Positions 45,194-54,366 of a DNA stretch of 64,000 bases are shown in pieces. The notes beneath the pieces were generated by a model, which made no database searches, had not been told where the DNA came from, and saw nothing but the letters and a program-made list of their open reading frames with translations. The stretch is from contig JAYPPH010000005.1 in assembly GCA_038131365.1 (NCBI GenBank), positions 124,001 to 188,000 on the forward strand, in the 5' to 3' direction. The stretch comes from Marisalimonas marina. GTDB lineage: Bacteria; Pseudomonadota; Alphaproteobacteria; Puniceispirillales; Marisalimonadaceae. Numbering within the stretch: the first letter of the stretch is position 1; every line of letters begins with the position of its first letter. Position numbers and translations under genes: made by a program.

Positions 45194-46163
45194 TTAAGCT
45201 ACATTTGTAAGATTTGTAGATAATGAATTTTCGTTAAAGATGTTTTCGAAAGTATTATAGGATACATTAATGTATGAATCTTCAATAACGTAATTGTTTT
45301 CATCTTCTAAAATTTTATGAACAAGTTTTTGATTTAACTGATGACCGGGAGCAAAACATTCAATGGATCCAAGTAATGGCATTCCTACTAAATATAAGTC
45401 ACCTATACAATCAAGAGCTTTATGTTTAACGAATTCTTTTTCAAATCTAAGGCCACCTGAGTTTAAGAATTTTATGCTTATCAACAACGATAGCATTATT
45501 TAAATTACCACCAATTGCTTGGCCAGAAGCCCGCATTTTTTCTATATCCTCAAAAAGAGCATATGTTCTTGCTTGTGATAAACAATCCACAAAATTTTGT
45601 TTAGAATGAATATAAGCGAGGCTTGATCTTCCAATCAAAGTATCAGGATAATCAATAGTTACATTTATAGAAAAACATTCTGAGGGTGAGATTGAAATAA
45701 ATCTTTTCCCATCTGATACTTTAATATTTTTTAAAATTCGAAGAACCTTTTTATTTTTATTCTGCTCTTCAATGCCGTATTTAATGAATTTTCTTACATA
45801 TTCACCTGAGCTGCCATCCAATGCAGGTAATTCTGCATCATTAATTTCAACTAATGCATTGTCAATACCAAAGGCACTAAAGGCAGCCATTAGATGTTCT
45901 ATTGTTGAAACTGATACACCGTCTTTATTCGTAACTCTTGTGCACAGATAAGAACGATCAATATTATTAATATTAGCTTCAATAATATTATTTTGGTTTA
46001 AATCTAATCGCTTGAAAATAATGCCAGTATCTTGTTTTGCAGGATATATGGTCATATTAACGGATCTACCATTGTGAACACCAACTCCAGAGAAATTAAT
46101 TGGTGTTTTCAAAGTAGCTTGTTTTAAAAAAACTCTATCGATTTCATTATTAATATGATTCAT
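45194..46163 (-). CDS. lpxC: UDP-3-O-acyl-N-acetylglucosamine deacetylase LpxC, split by a frameshift
   Basis: Commits UDP-acyl-GlcNAc to lipid A. Frame one (ATG 46163 to TAG 45447) carries INFSGVGVHNGRSV, STIEHLMAAFSAFG (zinc His), DGSSGEYV and GNLNNAIVVDKHKIL. Frame two (open from about 45496 to 45194) continues GGLRFEKEFVKHKALDCIGDL (zinc His and Asp) and LGSIECFAPGHQLNQKL. Removing one A, on the coding strand, from the AAA run at 45464-45462 gives HKILNSGGLRFE, exactly the family pattern, and a protein of about 322 residues. All catalytic motifs are otherwise intact, so an assembly or sequencing error, or a very recent mutation, is more likely than decay. It follows ftsZ, the usual place. 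GAGG precedes the ATG. Confidence 0.9.
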
Positions 46164-46178
46164 TTAATACCTCAAAAT

Positions 46179-46204
46179 AATTAATATATGAAATATAATT
46201 AATT
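46179..46204 (-). repeat. AT-only hairpin between ftsZ and lpxC
   Basis: On the plus strand AATTAATATAT (46179-46189) and ATATAATTAATT (46193-46204) pair around a 3-base loop with one bulged base, giving an 11-bp A-T stem. In the ftsZ to lpxC direction it follows the ftsZ stop and is followed by ATTTTGAGG, so it could be a weak attenuator before the lpxC ribosome site or an RNA-stability element. Chance is possible in such DNA. Confidence 0.3.
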
Positions 46205-46241
46205 ACAAATCACATATAATTACGAAATGTTTCAGTTCTAA

Positions 46242-47903
46242 CTAGTTAGCTTGCCTTCTTAAAAAAGCAGGTATTTCAAGAACTTTATCATCAATTTCTT
46301 TAGTTTCTTGTTCAAGATCTATTAAATTATCATGATCACTTGCTTTAGCCTGATTTTCTCCTTTAAATAAATCAAAACTTTCAAAATGTTCATGAGTTTC
46401 TGTGTTACTTATTGATGCATCTGATTTTTTACTTATATCGATACCTGTTTTTTCTATTTTCTCTTCTAATTTTGTACTTGGTATTGGAGGTATTTTTTTC
46501 TCATTTGTAGAACTAAAAAATGAAGAAAATCTATTAAAAAAGGTATTTGGCTTTTTTTCTGTAAGTTCATTTTGAGGTTTTTCTAGTAAAATTGATTTCA
46601 GTTCTTCATTTTTTTGCTCAGGTAAATCATTTTCAGATTCAAGAATTTCAAAGTTATTTTTATTTAGATTATCCTGATCTGTTTTTAAAAGATTTATTTG
46701 TGTTTCTAGATCTATCTGATTGTTATTATTATTTTCTAGGTTTTCATCAATAGATGTAGTTTCTAAATCTTCTTTTTCTAATTCACGATCATGACTAAAA
46801 CTTTGATTATCATCAGTAGCTTTGATTTCAGTTTCTAAATCAACATTATTGTTAAAATTATGTTTATCATCAACATCTTCGATTTCATTATAATTTTCTA
46901 ATTTATTATCAAAATTGAGTGATTGATAATTTTTATCTTTACTAATTCCAGTTGCAACGATGGATACTTTAATTATTCCTTCTAAATTATTATCAATTGA
47001 TGATCCAAAAATAATATTTGCATTCTCGTCAACTTCATTTCTAATTTTACTGGCCGCCTCATCGACTTCAAAAAGCGCCATGTCTGGACCACCTTGAATA
47101 TTAAGTAAAATCGATTTGGCTCCTCTTATATCACTCTCATCAAGTAATGGATTGTTGAGTGCTTCTTCTGCAGCTTTTTTTGCTCTTCCTTCACCAGAAC
47201 TTTCACCAGTACCCATCATTGCTTTACCCATATTTCCCATTACTGTTTTAATATCGGCAAAGTCAAGATTTATCATTCCAGGATCTGTAATTAAATTAGT
47301 AATGCCACAAACACCTTGGTAGAGAACATCATCGGCCATTTTAAATGCCTCAGCAAAAGTTGTTTTCTCATTAGCTATTTTAAATAAATTTTGATTTGGT
47401 ATTACTATTAAAGTGTCAACACTTTCTCTAAGTTGGTTAAGGCATTCTTCAGCAACTTCCATTCTTTTTTTCCCTTCAAAATCAAATGGTTTTGTTACTA
47501 CTGCAACTGTTAATATGCCCTTATCTTTTGCAGCTTTTGCTATTACAGGAGCTGCTCCAGATCCAGTGCCGCCTCCCATACCTGTTGTAATAAAAAGCAT
47601 ATTAGAGTCACCTAACTCAGCAATTACTTCTTCCAAAGATTCTTCTGCTGCCTGTCTTCCTATTTCAGAGTCTGATCCTGCGCCAAGTCCTGATGTAATA
47701 TTTTTTCCAAGTTGAATTTGTCTGGGCGTAAGACTTCTTGATAATGCTTGCCCATCTGTATTTGCAGTAATAAACTCAATATTACTTACATTTGCATTAA
47801 TCATTGTGTTTACTGCATTTCCGCCAGCACCTCCAATTCCAATAACTGTTATTTTAGGTTTAATATCATTAATTTGGTCAGGTATTGATAAATTGAGTGT
47901 CAT
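46242..47903 (-). CDS. ftsZ: Cell division GTPase FtsZ with long acidic C-terminal linker
   Basis: Tubulin-like GTPase that forms the Z ring. Residues 1 to about 325 contain ITVIGIGGAGGNAVNTM, ANTDGQAL, the tubulin loop GMGGGTGSGAAPVIA, NQNLFKIAN and FADIKTVMGNMG. After that comes a polar, acidic linker of about 210 residues, rich in Asn, Asp and Glu, with loosely repeated DLET units, and then the conserved C-terminal peptide LEIPAFLRRQ that binds FtsA and other partners. At 553 residues it is longer than E. coli FtsZ (383), as in many alphaproteobacteria. It follows ftsA by 34 bases; GGAG lies upstream of the ATG. Confidence 0.97.
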   Translation of the reverse strand: MTLNLSIPDQINDIKPKITVIGIGGAGGNAVNTMINANVSNIEFITANTDGQALSRSLTPRQIQLGKNITSGLGAGSDSEIGRQAAEESLEEVIAELGDSNMLFITTGMGGGTGSGAAPVIAKAAKDKGILTVAVVTKPFDFEGKKRMEVAEECLNQLRESVDTLIVIPNQNLFKIANEKTTFAEAFKMADDVLYQGVCGITNLITDPGMINLDFADIKTVMGNMGKAMMGTGESSGEGRAKKAAEEALNNPLLDESDIRGAKSILLNIQGGPDMALFEVDEAASKIRNEVDENANIIFGSSIDNNLEGIIKVSIVATGISKDKNYQSLNFDNKLENYNEIEDVDDKHNFNNNVDLETEIKATDDNQSFSHDRELEKEDLETTSIDENLENNNNNQIDLETQINLLKTDQDNLNKNNFEILESENDLPEQKNEELKSILLEKPQNELTEKKPNTFFNRFSSFFSSTNEKKIPPIPSTKLEEKIEKTGIDISKKSDASISNTETHEHFESFDLFKGENQAKASDHDNLIDLEQETKEIDDKVLEIPAFLRRQAN

Positions 47904-47937
47904 TTTAGTCTCCTTGGTTGTTAATCTTATTTTTTAA

Positions 47938-49191
47938 TTACAAATTTTGGTCAAACCATTGGCCAAGTCTTCCAAATTTATTAAAAAGATTAGAATTTTC
48001 ATTGAAATTAATAATTGAGTTTCCCCCTTGTATGCTTTTGATTAATAATCCTGCTAAGCAAGAGAAAGTTGGGTTTTCAATGATTTCTGGTAAATTGGTA
48101 ATGTTTGCAGGATATCCAATCCTTACATTCCTCTTAAAATATTTATTAGTAAGTTCTTTTATATTATTAAGGTTAGCTCCTCCTCCACATAAAATTATAG
48201 TGTCAATATCGTTAGTAATAGATAAAACTGAAACCCTGTTTTGAATAAGTTCAAAAATTTCTTCAATCCGGGGCTTTATCATAGCTGTTAGCATAGCCTT
48301 GGGAATGATTTGGCTTCTAATTTTGCCATCATCTGAAATTATAGGAGCATCGATATTATGATATTCATCAATTTCGTTTGAAATCGCTGATCCATGTAAA
48401 ATTTTTAATTTTTCTGCATCTTCTGCTTTGCAGCCTAAACCTCTAACAATATCACTAGTTATGTGTAATCCGCCAATTGGAATGGTATCAGAAAAAATTA
48501 AATTATTATTTTTAAAAATTCCAATACTAGTTAAATGGCCACCAAGGTCAATTACGATAACCCCATTATTTTTCTCATCTTGAAGAGCACTTGCTATCCC
48601 AGAAGCTTCTGGAGTTATTATAACTTTGTCTACCTTAAGATGACATAAATCTATAGCATTAAAAATATTTTTTAAGACTGAGTCTTTTGCATATGTATAT
48701 GACATATCGAGTATTAATTTTTGTGCATATAAACCTATAGGATTATCAACTGGGGTATAGTCATCAACATAATATTTTATGACGCTAGAGGATAACAATT
48801 TATAGTTATCAATTTTCTTAGGCAGGTTCCCTTTTTGTAATTTAACTAAATCGTTTTTTGAAATCTGCTCATTTTCAATTTTCATTTCATTTCTGAAAAT
48901 TTTGGTAATAGGTCTTCCACCTGAAATATTACAAGTTACTTTATTTATCGAAAACCCGTACATAGTTTCAGCACCTTCAACAGCTCTGGCTATTGAGTTT
49001 GCAATTTCTTTCATATTGGTTATTTTCCCACCCATCATGCCTTGGGATACGTGTTGCCCAAAACCTAAAACTTTTGCTTTTTGCTGATTTTTTTTATCAA
49101 TCGTACCTATTAAACAGGAAACTTTACTGTTTCCTATATCTAAAACGGCGTGAATATCTTTATTTTTTTTAATTTTACTCATAATAGTCAT
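47938..49191 (-). CDS. ftsA: Cell division protein FtsA
   Basis: Actin-like ATPase that anchors FtsZ to the membrane. The 417 residues carry the phosphate-1 motif AVLDIGNSKVSCLIG, the SHS2 (1C) domain (about 90-170), phosphate-2 VIVIDLGGHLTSIGIF, and the adenosine motif ILCGGGANLNNIKEL. The C-terminus ends FGRLGQWFDQNL, a short amphipathic membrane-targeting helix. The start overlaps the ftsQ stop (ATGA, 49188-49191). Confidence 0.96.
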   Translation of the reverse strand: MTIMSKIKKNKDIHAVLDIGNSKVSCLIGTIDKKNQQKAKVLGFGQHVSQGMMGGKITNMKEIANSIARAVEGAETMYGFSINKVTCNISGGRPITKIFRNEMKIENEQISKNDLVKLQKGNLPKKIDNYKLLSSSVIKYYVDDYTPVDNPIGLYAQKLILDMSYTYAKDSVLKNIFNAIDLCHLKVDKVIITPEASGIASALQDEKNNGVIVIDLGGHLTSIGIFKNNNLIFSDTIPIGGLHITSDIVRGLGCKAEDAEKLKILHGSAISNEIDEYHNIDAPIISDDGKIRSQIIPKAMLTAMIKPRIEEIFELIQNRVSVLSITNDIDTIILCGGGANLNNIKELTNKYFKRNVRIGYPANITNLPEIIENPTFSCLAGLLIKSIQGGNSIINFNENSNLFNKFGRLGQWFDQNL

Positions 49192-50015
49192 GAGTTTTTC
49201 CTATTGATGAAATATGTTTTATCAAAATTTATTTTACCTAAAATTTGCTTTGAATTTCTAAGGTCTATTTCTGTAAGGCCAAGATTTAAAATATTGTATT
49301 TTTGATTTAGTTTTTTAACTAAATGCCAAGCTTTGGTAAAATTTTCACTTGGCATACGAACAGTTAAACCTTGTTTGAAATGTAAATCTAATCTTCTCAT
49401 GTTGATATATGACAATGACCAAATATCATCAGCCATTTGTTTATTAGTTTTTAGAATTTTTAGAATTTTAAATATATTTTGATTAATGTTTTCTGCTTTA
49501 ATTATGGGCAGACCCATTTTTAGAACGTCAGTTTTATAATTAGATATTAAAACACCTTCCCTAGTTAAAATATTATTACCTGATGTATTTTGCCATATTC
49601 CAATGGGTTTATTCTCTATTATTGATACTTTAATTTTATTGGGTATAACCCTTTTTAAATGAACGTTTTTAACCCAATGATTTTTAGAAATTTCTGTATG
49701 GATTTTATTTAAATCAACATTAAAAATGTTTATACCTTTGTACTTTGCAAATATATTTAGTATTTCGATGTGTGATAAATTTTTTATTCCATCTATATCT
49801 ATATTTTTGATAGTAAAACCTAATCTAACTAAAACATTATTAAATAATTTTGTTTCTGGATTAAATTGTTCATATTCGAGTGTTTTGCAGGAATAAATAA
49901 GCCCTGAAATTAAAAGAACTACCAATAAGGCATAATACTTAATACTCTTTAAATTTGATGGTTGGTTTAACCCCATTCTAAAAAAGTTGGTATGAAGTAA
50001 TTTACTAATTAACAT
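49188..50015 (-). CDS. ftsQ: Cell division protein FtsQ
   Basis: Bitopic divisome scaffold linking FtsL and others, 275 residues. A cytoplasmic tail is followed by a helix (YYALLVVLLISGLIYSC, about 27-43), the POTRA domain (about 68-140; KNIDIDGIKNLSHIEIL, then ISKNHWVKNVHLKRVIPNK) and the beta domain with NKPIGIWQN and LREGVLI-like TREGVLISN. It overlaps ddl by 7 bases and ftsA by 4. Identification rests on the POTRA pattern and place. Confidence 0.92.
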   Translation of the reverse strand: MLISKLLHTNFFRMGLNQPSNLKSIKYYALLVVLLISGLIYSCKTLEYEQFNPETKLFNNVLVRLGFTIKNIDIDGIKNLSHIEILNIFAKYKGINIFNVDLNKIHTEISKNHWVKNVHLKRVIPNKIKVSIIENKPIGIWQNTSGNNILTREGVLISNYKTDVLKMGLPIIKAENINQNIFKILKILKTNKQMADDIWSLSYINMRRLDLHFKQGLTVRMPSENFTKAWHLVKKLNQKYNILNLGLTEIDLRNSKQILGKINFDKTYFINRKNS

Positions 50016-50938
50016 TCGTAACCTGCCTCATTGATAAGAATTTCAATCATTTCCTGAAAGCTAATATTACAGTGCAGAGCTTGTTCTGGTGAAAGTGAAG
50101 TATCTGTCATTCCTGGTTGTGTATTAATTTCTAATAGGTAGAGTTGTTTTTTCTCAGGGTCATATCTAAAATCACTTCTTGATATACCCTTACAGCCAAT
50201 AATATTATGTGCTTTTAAGGCCCATGACATTGATTGTTCGTATATATTTTGAGGTATTTTTGCAGGTATGATATGTAATGAGCCATTTTTTTCATACTTT
50301 GACTTATAGTTATAAAAACTTTCGTTTTTTGGTGTTTTAATTTCTGTAACACATAAGGCTTTATTATTTAAAACAGTAACTGTAAGTTCCTTTGATCCTA
50401 CAAAAACTTCTGCCATGAGCTTTTCGTTGTCCAATGCTAAATTAGGATGATTTTGAGGATCTTTTATAATAGTAACTCCAACCGAGCTACCTCCTTTTAT
50501 AGGTTTAATAACGTATGGGCCAGAATACTCTGTGTTCTGTAATTTACCATCTTTTGTAAGGTGTAATGTTTCAGGGAAGTGTATGGGATCACTAGTGTTT
50601 TCTGTTGCATTTGTGATAATGCGTTTGAAATTTATTTTGTTCATTGCAATAGCTGATGCTGCTACACCTGAATGGGTGTAAGGTAGTTTTATTAGATTTA
50701 AGAAACCTTGTATTGATCCATCCTCACCTACATCTCCATGTAAAGCATTCAAGCATACATCTGCTTGAAAATTTATCAGGTCTGCAATATTCATTGTAGC
50801 AATGTCAAATTCAGTAACTTTAAAATTACTTTGTCTTAAAACTTTAGCGCATGCGTGTGCAGATTTTAGTGACACTTCTCGTTCAGAGCCATATCCTCCC
50901 TTTAATAATAAAACATGTTTTTTGTTTTTAATATTCAC
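50009..50938 (-). CDS. ddl: D-alanine-D-alanine ligase
   Basis: ATP-grasp enzyme that makes D-Ala-D-Ala for the peptidoglycan pentapeptide. The 309-residue DdlB-type protein has LLKGGYGSEREVSLKS, NALHGDVGEDGSIQGFLN, the ATP-grasp loop KPIKGGSSVGVTI, and late metal ligands in RSDFRYD and LLEINTQPGMTDTSL. It overlaps murB (4 bases) and ftsQ (7 bases). Confidence 0.97.
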   Translation of the reverse strand: MNIKNKKHVLLLKGGYGSEREVSLKSAHACAKVLRQSNFKVTEFDIATMNIADLINFQADVCLNALHGDVGEDGSIQGFLNLIKLPYTHSGVAASAIAMNKINFKRIITNATENTSDPIHFPETLHLTKDGKLQNTEYSGPYVIKPIKGGSSVGVTIIKDPQNHPNLALDNEKLMAEVFVGSKELTVTVLNNKALCVTEIKTPKNESFYNYKSKYEKNGSLHIIPAKIPQNIYEQSMSWALKAHNIIGCKGISRSDFRYDPEKKQLYLLEINTQPGMTDTSLSPEQALHCNISFQEMIEILINEAGYEC

Positions 50939-51816
50939 TTAATGCCAACCCTTTGTATTTCCCAATCCAGTTGTATGCCTGAATTTTTAAAAACTTTCTC
51001 TTGGACAATTTTGGCTAATTCTTCAATTTGTTGAGATGAGGATTTATTTAGATTGATAATGAAATTACAATGTTTTTGTGAAATCATTGCATCTCCATTT
51101 TGAAGTCCTCGACAACCAGCTTCATCTATAAGCTTCCAAGCTTTTTGATTTGGTGGATTTTTAAAAGTACTTCCCCCAGTTTTAACTGCAATTGGTTGAG
51201 CTTCTTTTCTTAAACGAATGATATTTTTCATTTTGGTTGAAATATTTTCTTTTGTATCTTTCAAGGTCTTGAAACGTGCTTCACAAAATATCCATTCTCT
51301 ACCTAATTCAATTTTTCTATATCCCATTTGTAAATCTTTATGAGTAAAAGTCTTAATTTCCCCTAAATTATTTATTGCCTTTACATCTATTAATACATCT
51401 TTAAATTCAGAGCCAAAGGCTCCAGAATTCATTCTTATACCTCCACCAATTGTTCCAGGAATGCCTAACAAAAATTCTAGTCCTGTTCTTTCATGATCTC
51501 TTGCAAATCTAGCTACATCTGCATCTATGGCTCCAGCTTCAGCAGTAATTATACCCAAGTTATCAATGCTAATTTTTTTAAGATTCTTCGTTATTAAAGT
51601 AATTCCACTAATGCCCTTGTCTCTAATTAAAATGTTAGAGCCTGCCCCAATTGTAAAAATCTCATATTTTTCGGATCTTGACTTTAAAAAATCAAATAGT
51701 TCTTTGATATCATTTGGAATGAAAAGAATTTCAGCATTCCCACCAACGTTAAACCAAGTGTAGTTTGCTAAATTTTGATTGAGTGATATAGATCTATTAA
51801 ATTGATTGAAATTCAT
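50935..51816 (-). CDS. murB: UDP-N-acetylenolpyruvoylglucosamine reductase
   Basis: FAD enzyme completing UDP-MurNAc. The 293 residues hold NYTWFNVGGNAEILFIP, GAGSNILIRDKG, GLEFLLGIPGTIGGGIRMNSGA, the catalytic serine in GGSTFKNPP and a Glu near the end (LDWEIQRVG). The absence of a tyrosine-loop insertion points to type II MurB, usual in alphaproteobacteria. The start lies 20 bases inside the end of murC, one of the longer overlaps in the cluster. Confidence 0.96.
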   Translation of the reverse strand: MNFNQFNRSISLNQNLANYTWFNVGGNAEILFIPNDIKELFDFLKSRSEKYEIFTIGAGSNILIRDKGISGITLITKNLKKISIDNLGIITAEAGAIDADVARFARDHERTGLEFLLGIPGTIGGGIRMNSGAFGSEFKDVLIDVKAINNLGEIKTFTHKDLQMGYRKIELGREWIFCEARFKTLKDTKENISTKMKNIIRLRKEAQPIAVKTGGSTFKNPPNQKAWKLIDEAGCRGLQNGDAMISQKHCNFIINLNKSSSQQIEELAKIVQEKVFKNSGIQLDWEIQRVGIK

Positions 51817-53197
51817 TATTTAAATTTTCTTCTAGTTTGTTTGCAAATTTTGTAATAGTGCCAGCCCCTAGACATATGATTATGTCGTTCGGCTTGATTA
51901 TTTCTAAAAGTGGTTTCAAAATATCTTTTTCATTTTCTATATATGAAACATTTTTATGACCGTATTTGTATAATCCATGTTCTAAATCAATACTTTCAAA
52001 TTTTGAAATTGGCTTTTCCCCGGCAGGATAAACATCCAACAAAAAAACATAATCTGCATCATTGAAACAACTACAGAATTCATCAAATAAATCTCTTAAA
52101 CGAGTGTATCTATGAGGTTGAAATATACTTATAATTTTGCTGTTAGGAGCGACAAGCCTTGATGCAGCAAGAGCCGAGCTTATTTCTACAGGATGATGGC
52201 CATAGTCATCTATTATGAGTGTATTTTTAAAATTACCAACCTTTTGAAATCTTCTTTCAACACCAGTAAAATTTTTTAAGGTGTCTTTGATTTTTTGTAA
52301 TGGAATATTTAGTTCAATGCCTACTGCTATGGTGGCGAGAGCGTTTTGAATATTATGTTTTCCAATCATTGAAAATTCGATTTCAAAATTATCAGAGATG
52401 GGGCTTTGTAATTTAAATTTCATTTTATTATTTTTATATGAGATGTTTGTTGCTCGTATATCTGCATTTGCTGACAAACCATATGTAATAACTTTTTTAT
52501 TATCTAATTTAGAAATAAGTTTTTGAACTCTAGGATGATCAATGCACAGGCAGGCAAAACCATAAAAGGGTATTGATAAAATAAAATTCTGAAAAGCTGA
52601 TAATAAATTTTCCTCTGTTTTATGATAGTCTAGATGTTCTAAATCAATATTGGTAATTACTGCAGCAGTTGGGTTTAATTTTGCAAAGCTTCCATCACTT
52701 TCGTCAGCTTCCACAACCATCCACTCACCTTTACCTAATCTTGCATTGCTATCTAAAGAAGAAATGATACCGCCATTAATAATTGTTGGATCCATTCCAT
52801 TTTCTTCTATCATTTTTGCAATTAGCGAAGTGGTAGTAGTTTTCCCATGAGTGCCAGCTATAGCAATAGATTGCTTTAATCTCATTAATTCACCTAGCAT
52901 TTCTGATCTATGTACTATTGGTATATGAAGTTTTTTGGCTGCTTTTAATTCTTCGTTACTTTCTGAAATTGCTGTAGATACAACAACTATTTTGGTATTT
53001 GTTATATTTGATTTTTTCTGGTTTAAAAAAATCTTTATTCCAAGCTTTGTTAACCTTTCTATATTTTTATTTTGACTAATATCACTTCCTTGAACATGGT
53101 AACCTGATTGGTGAAGTATTTCAGCAATCCCACTCATTCCAATGCCACCAATTCCAATGAAGTGTATTATGCCTAGATTTTGAGGAGACCTTAGCAT
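51797..53197 (-). CDS. murC: UDP-N-acetylmuramate-L-alanine ligase
   Basis: Adds L-Ala to UDP-MurNAc. The 466-residue Mur ligase has IHFIGIGGIGMSGIAEIL, the ATP loop GTHGKTTTTSLIA, VVEADESDGSF, DLEHLDYH, and DDYGHHPVEI with FQPHRYTR. Start ATG overlaps the murG end by 7 bases (ATGCTAA). Confidence 0.97.
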   Translation of the reverse strand: MLRSPQNLGIIHFIGIGGIGMSGIAEILHQSGYHVQGSDISQNKNIERLTKLGIKIFLNQKKSNITNTKIVVVSTAISESNEELKAAKKLHIPIVHRSEMLGELMRLKQSIAIAGTHGKTTTTSLIAKMIEENGMDPTIINGGIISSLDSNARLGKGEWMVVEADESDGSFAKLNPTAAVITNIDLEHLDYHKTEENLLSAFQNFILSIPFYGFACLCIDHPRVQKLISKLDNKKVITYGLSANADIRATNISYKNNKMKFKLQSPISDNFEIEFSMIGKHNIQNALATIAVGIELNIPLQKIKDTLKNFTGVERRFQKVGNFKNTLIIDDYGHHPVEISSALAASRLVAPNSKIISIFQPHRYTRLRDLFDEFCSCFNDADYVFLLDVYPAGEKPISKFESIDLEHGLYKYGHKNVSYIENEKDILKPLLEIIKPNDIIICLGAGTITKFANKLEENLNNEFQSI

Positions 53198-54366
53198 GCT
53201 CTAGTAACTCCCTTTTTATTAATTAAATTCCGCTCCATTAGGAGATCGGTTAAAAAAACTGTAGGGTTTTTATAGTTTAAAAACTCATCTAGCTTTTTTG
53301 AAAATTTGTTTAACTTTTGATTAGCTTCAATGAGCTTTTTTGGATTTTTTAAAATACTATCTATCAGCTTCTTTAATTCATTAATTTTATTTTTGTTTTC
53401 TTCAAAAACCCATCCGCCGTTGCCTATAATGATTTGTGAGTTTTCTGATTGATGATTGTCTAATGAATTAGGGTATGGAACTAAAATTGCAGGTTTTTTT
53501 GAAGTAATTATTTCTGCAACTGTTGAACCTCCTGCTCTTGTAATTACAAGATGAGCTAAGCTAAATTTTGTGAAAATATTTTCAAAAAAAACATTTAGCT
53601 CACATTCAATTTTATTTTGAAAATATTTATCCTGAACTTTTTGGAAATCTTCTTTTCTTACCTGTTGAATTATTTTTATTCTTTTTTTAATTTCCTCAGG
53701 CATTGAACAAAAAATTGATGTTACATATTCTGAAAAAAAGCTTGCTCCTAGGCTTCCTCCATATATTAAAATATTTAATTTATTCTTATTTTTTGGAAGT
53801 TCATACTTAGTTTTTCCAATTTTATAGAATTCATCCCTTACTGGATTTCCCGAATAAATAAAATTTTTATAGCTTCTAATATTTTTTGTATCTTTGAACG
53901 ACAAAGCTACAAGATTTGATATATGACTTAATAGTTTGTTTGCTCTTCCAACAACAGCGTTTTGCTCATGAATTATTGTGTCTATACCAAAAAACTTAGC
54001 AGCTAAAATAGGTGAAATGGAAGGGTATCCTCCAAACCCTATAGCTATATTAGGTCGATGTTTGATGACTAATATGATTGACTTTAAGAATGATACTCCA
54101 AAATAAAAAAGTGAAATAAACTTATTAATAATTAATCTTTGACTTGGGCTTATAACTTTTTGAACATATATCTGAGCGTTTATTTTTTTTTCATCTAAAA
54201 ACTTTGTAAAATAATTTTCACCTCTTTTATCTGTAATGATGAGATGTCGATCAAACTTTTGTTGACTAATAATTGATAGGGCAGGGAATATATGTCCACC
54301 AGTTCCACCTGTAGCAATTAATATCACTTGTTTATTATTTTCCTTTTTCATTTTATTTTTTTTCAT
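53191..54366 (-). CDS. murG: UDP-GlcNAc:lipid I transferase MurG
   Basis: Peripheral GT-B glycosyltransferase that forms lipid II. The 391 residues show ATGGTGGHIFPALSI, GFGGYPSISPILAAK, HEQNAVVGRANKLL, YGGSLGA, and ITRAGGSTVAEI. ATG 54366 is preferred over one five codons later because AAGG lies 7 bases upstream of it. It overlaps ftsW by 14 bases. The C-terminal helices are more Lys/Asn-rich than usual. Confidence 0.96.
   Translation of the reverse strand: MKKNKMKKENNKQVILIATGGTGGHIFPALSIISQQKFDRHLIITDKRGENYFTKFLDEKKINAQIYVQKVISPSQRLIINKFISLFYFGVSFLKSIILVIKHRPNIAIGFGGYPSISPILAAKFFGIDTIIHEQNAVVGRANKLLSHISNLVALSFKDTKNIRSYKNFIYSGNPVRDEFYKIGKTKYELPKNKNKLNILIYGGSLGASFFSEYVTSIFCSMPEEIKKRIKIIQQVRKEDFQKVQDKYFQNKIECELNVFFENIFTKFSLAHLVITRAGGSTVAEIITSKKPAILVPYPNSLDNHQSENSQIIIGNGGWVFEENKNKINELKKLIDSILKNPKKLIEANQKLNKFSKKLDEFLNYKNPTVFLTDLLMERNLINKKGVTRAC

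Noticed and set aside
45447..45496. Programmed frameshifting in lpxC
   Set aside because: No slippery codon followed by a stop or stimulator at the restored junction (AAA run in CTTAAACTC), and the stop lies about 15 bases further on; a base error is simpler.
47413..47715. Open frame antisense to ftsZ
   Set aside because: Covers the conserved GTPase region of ftsZ and has no start context.
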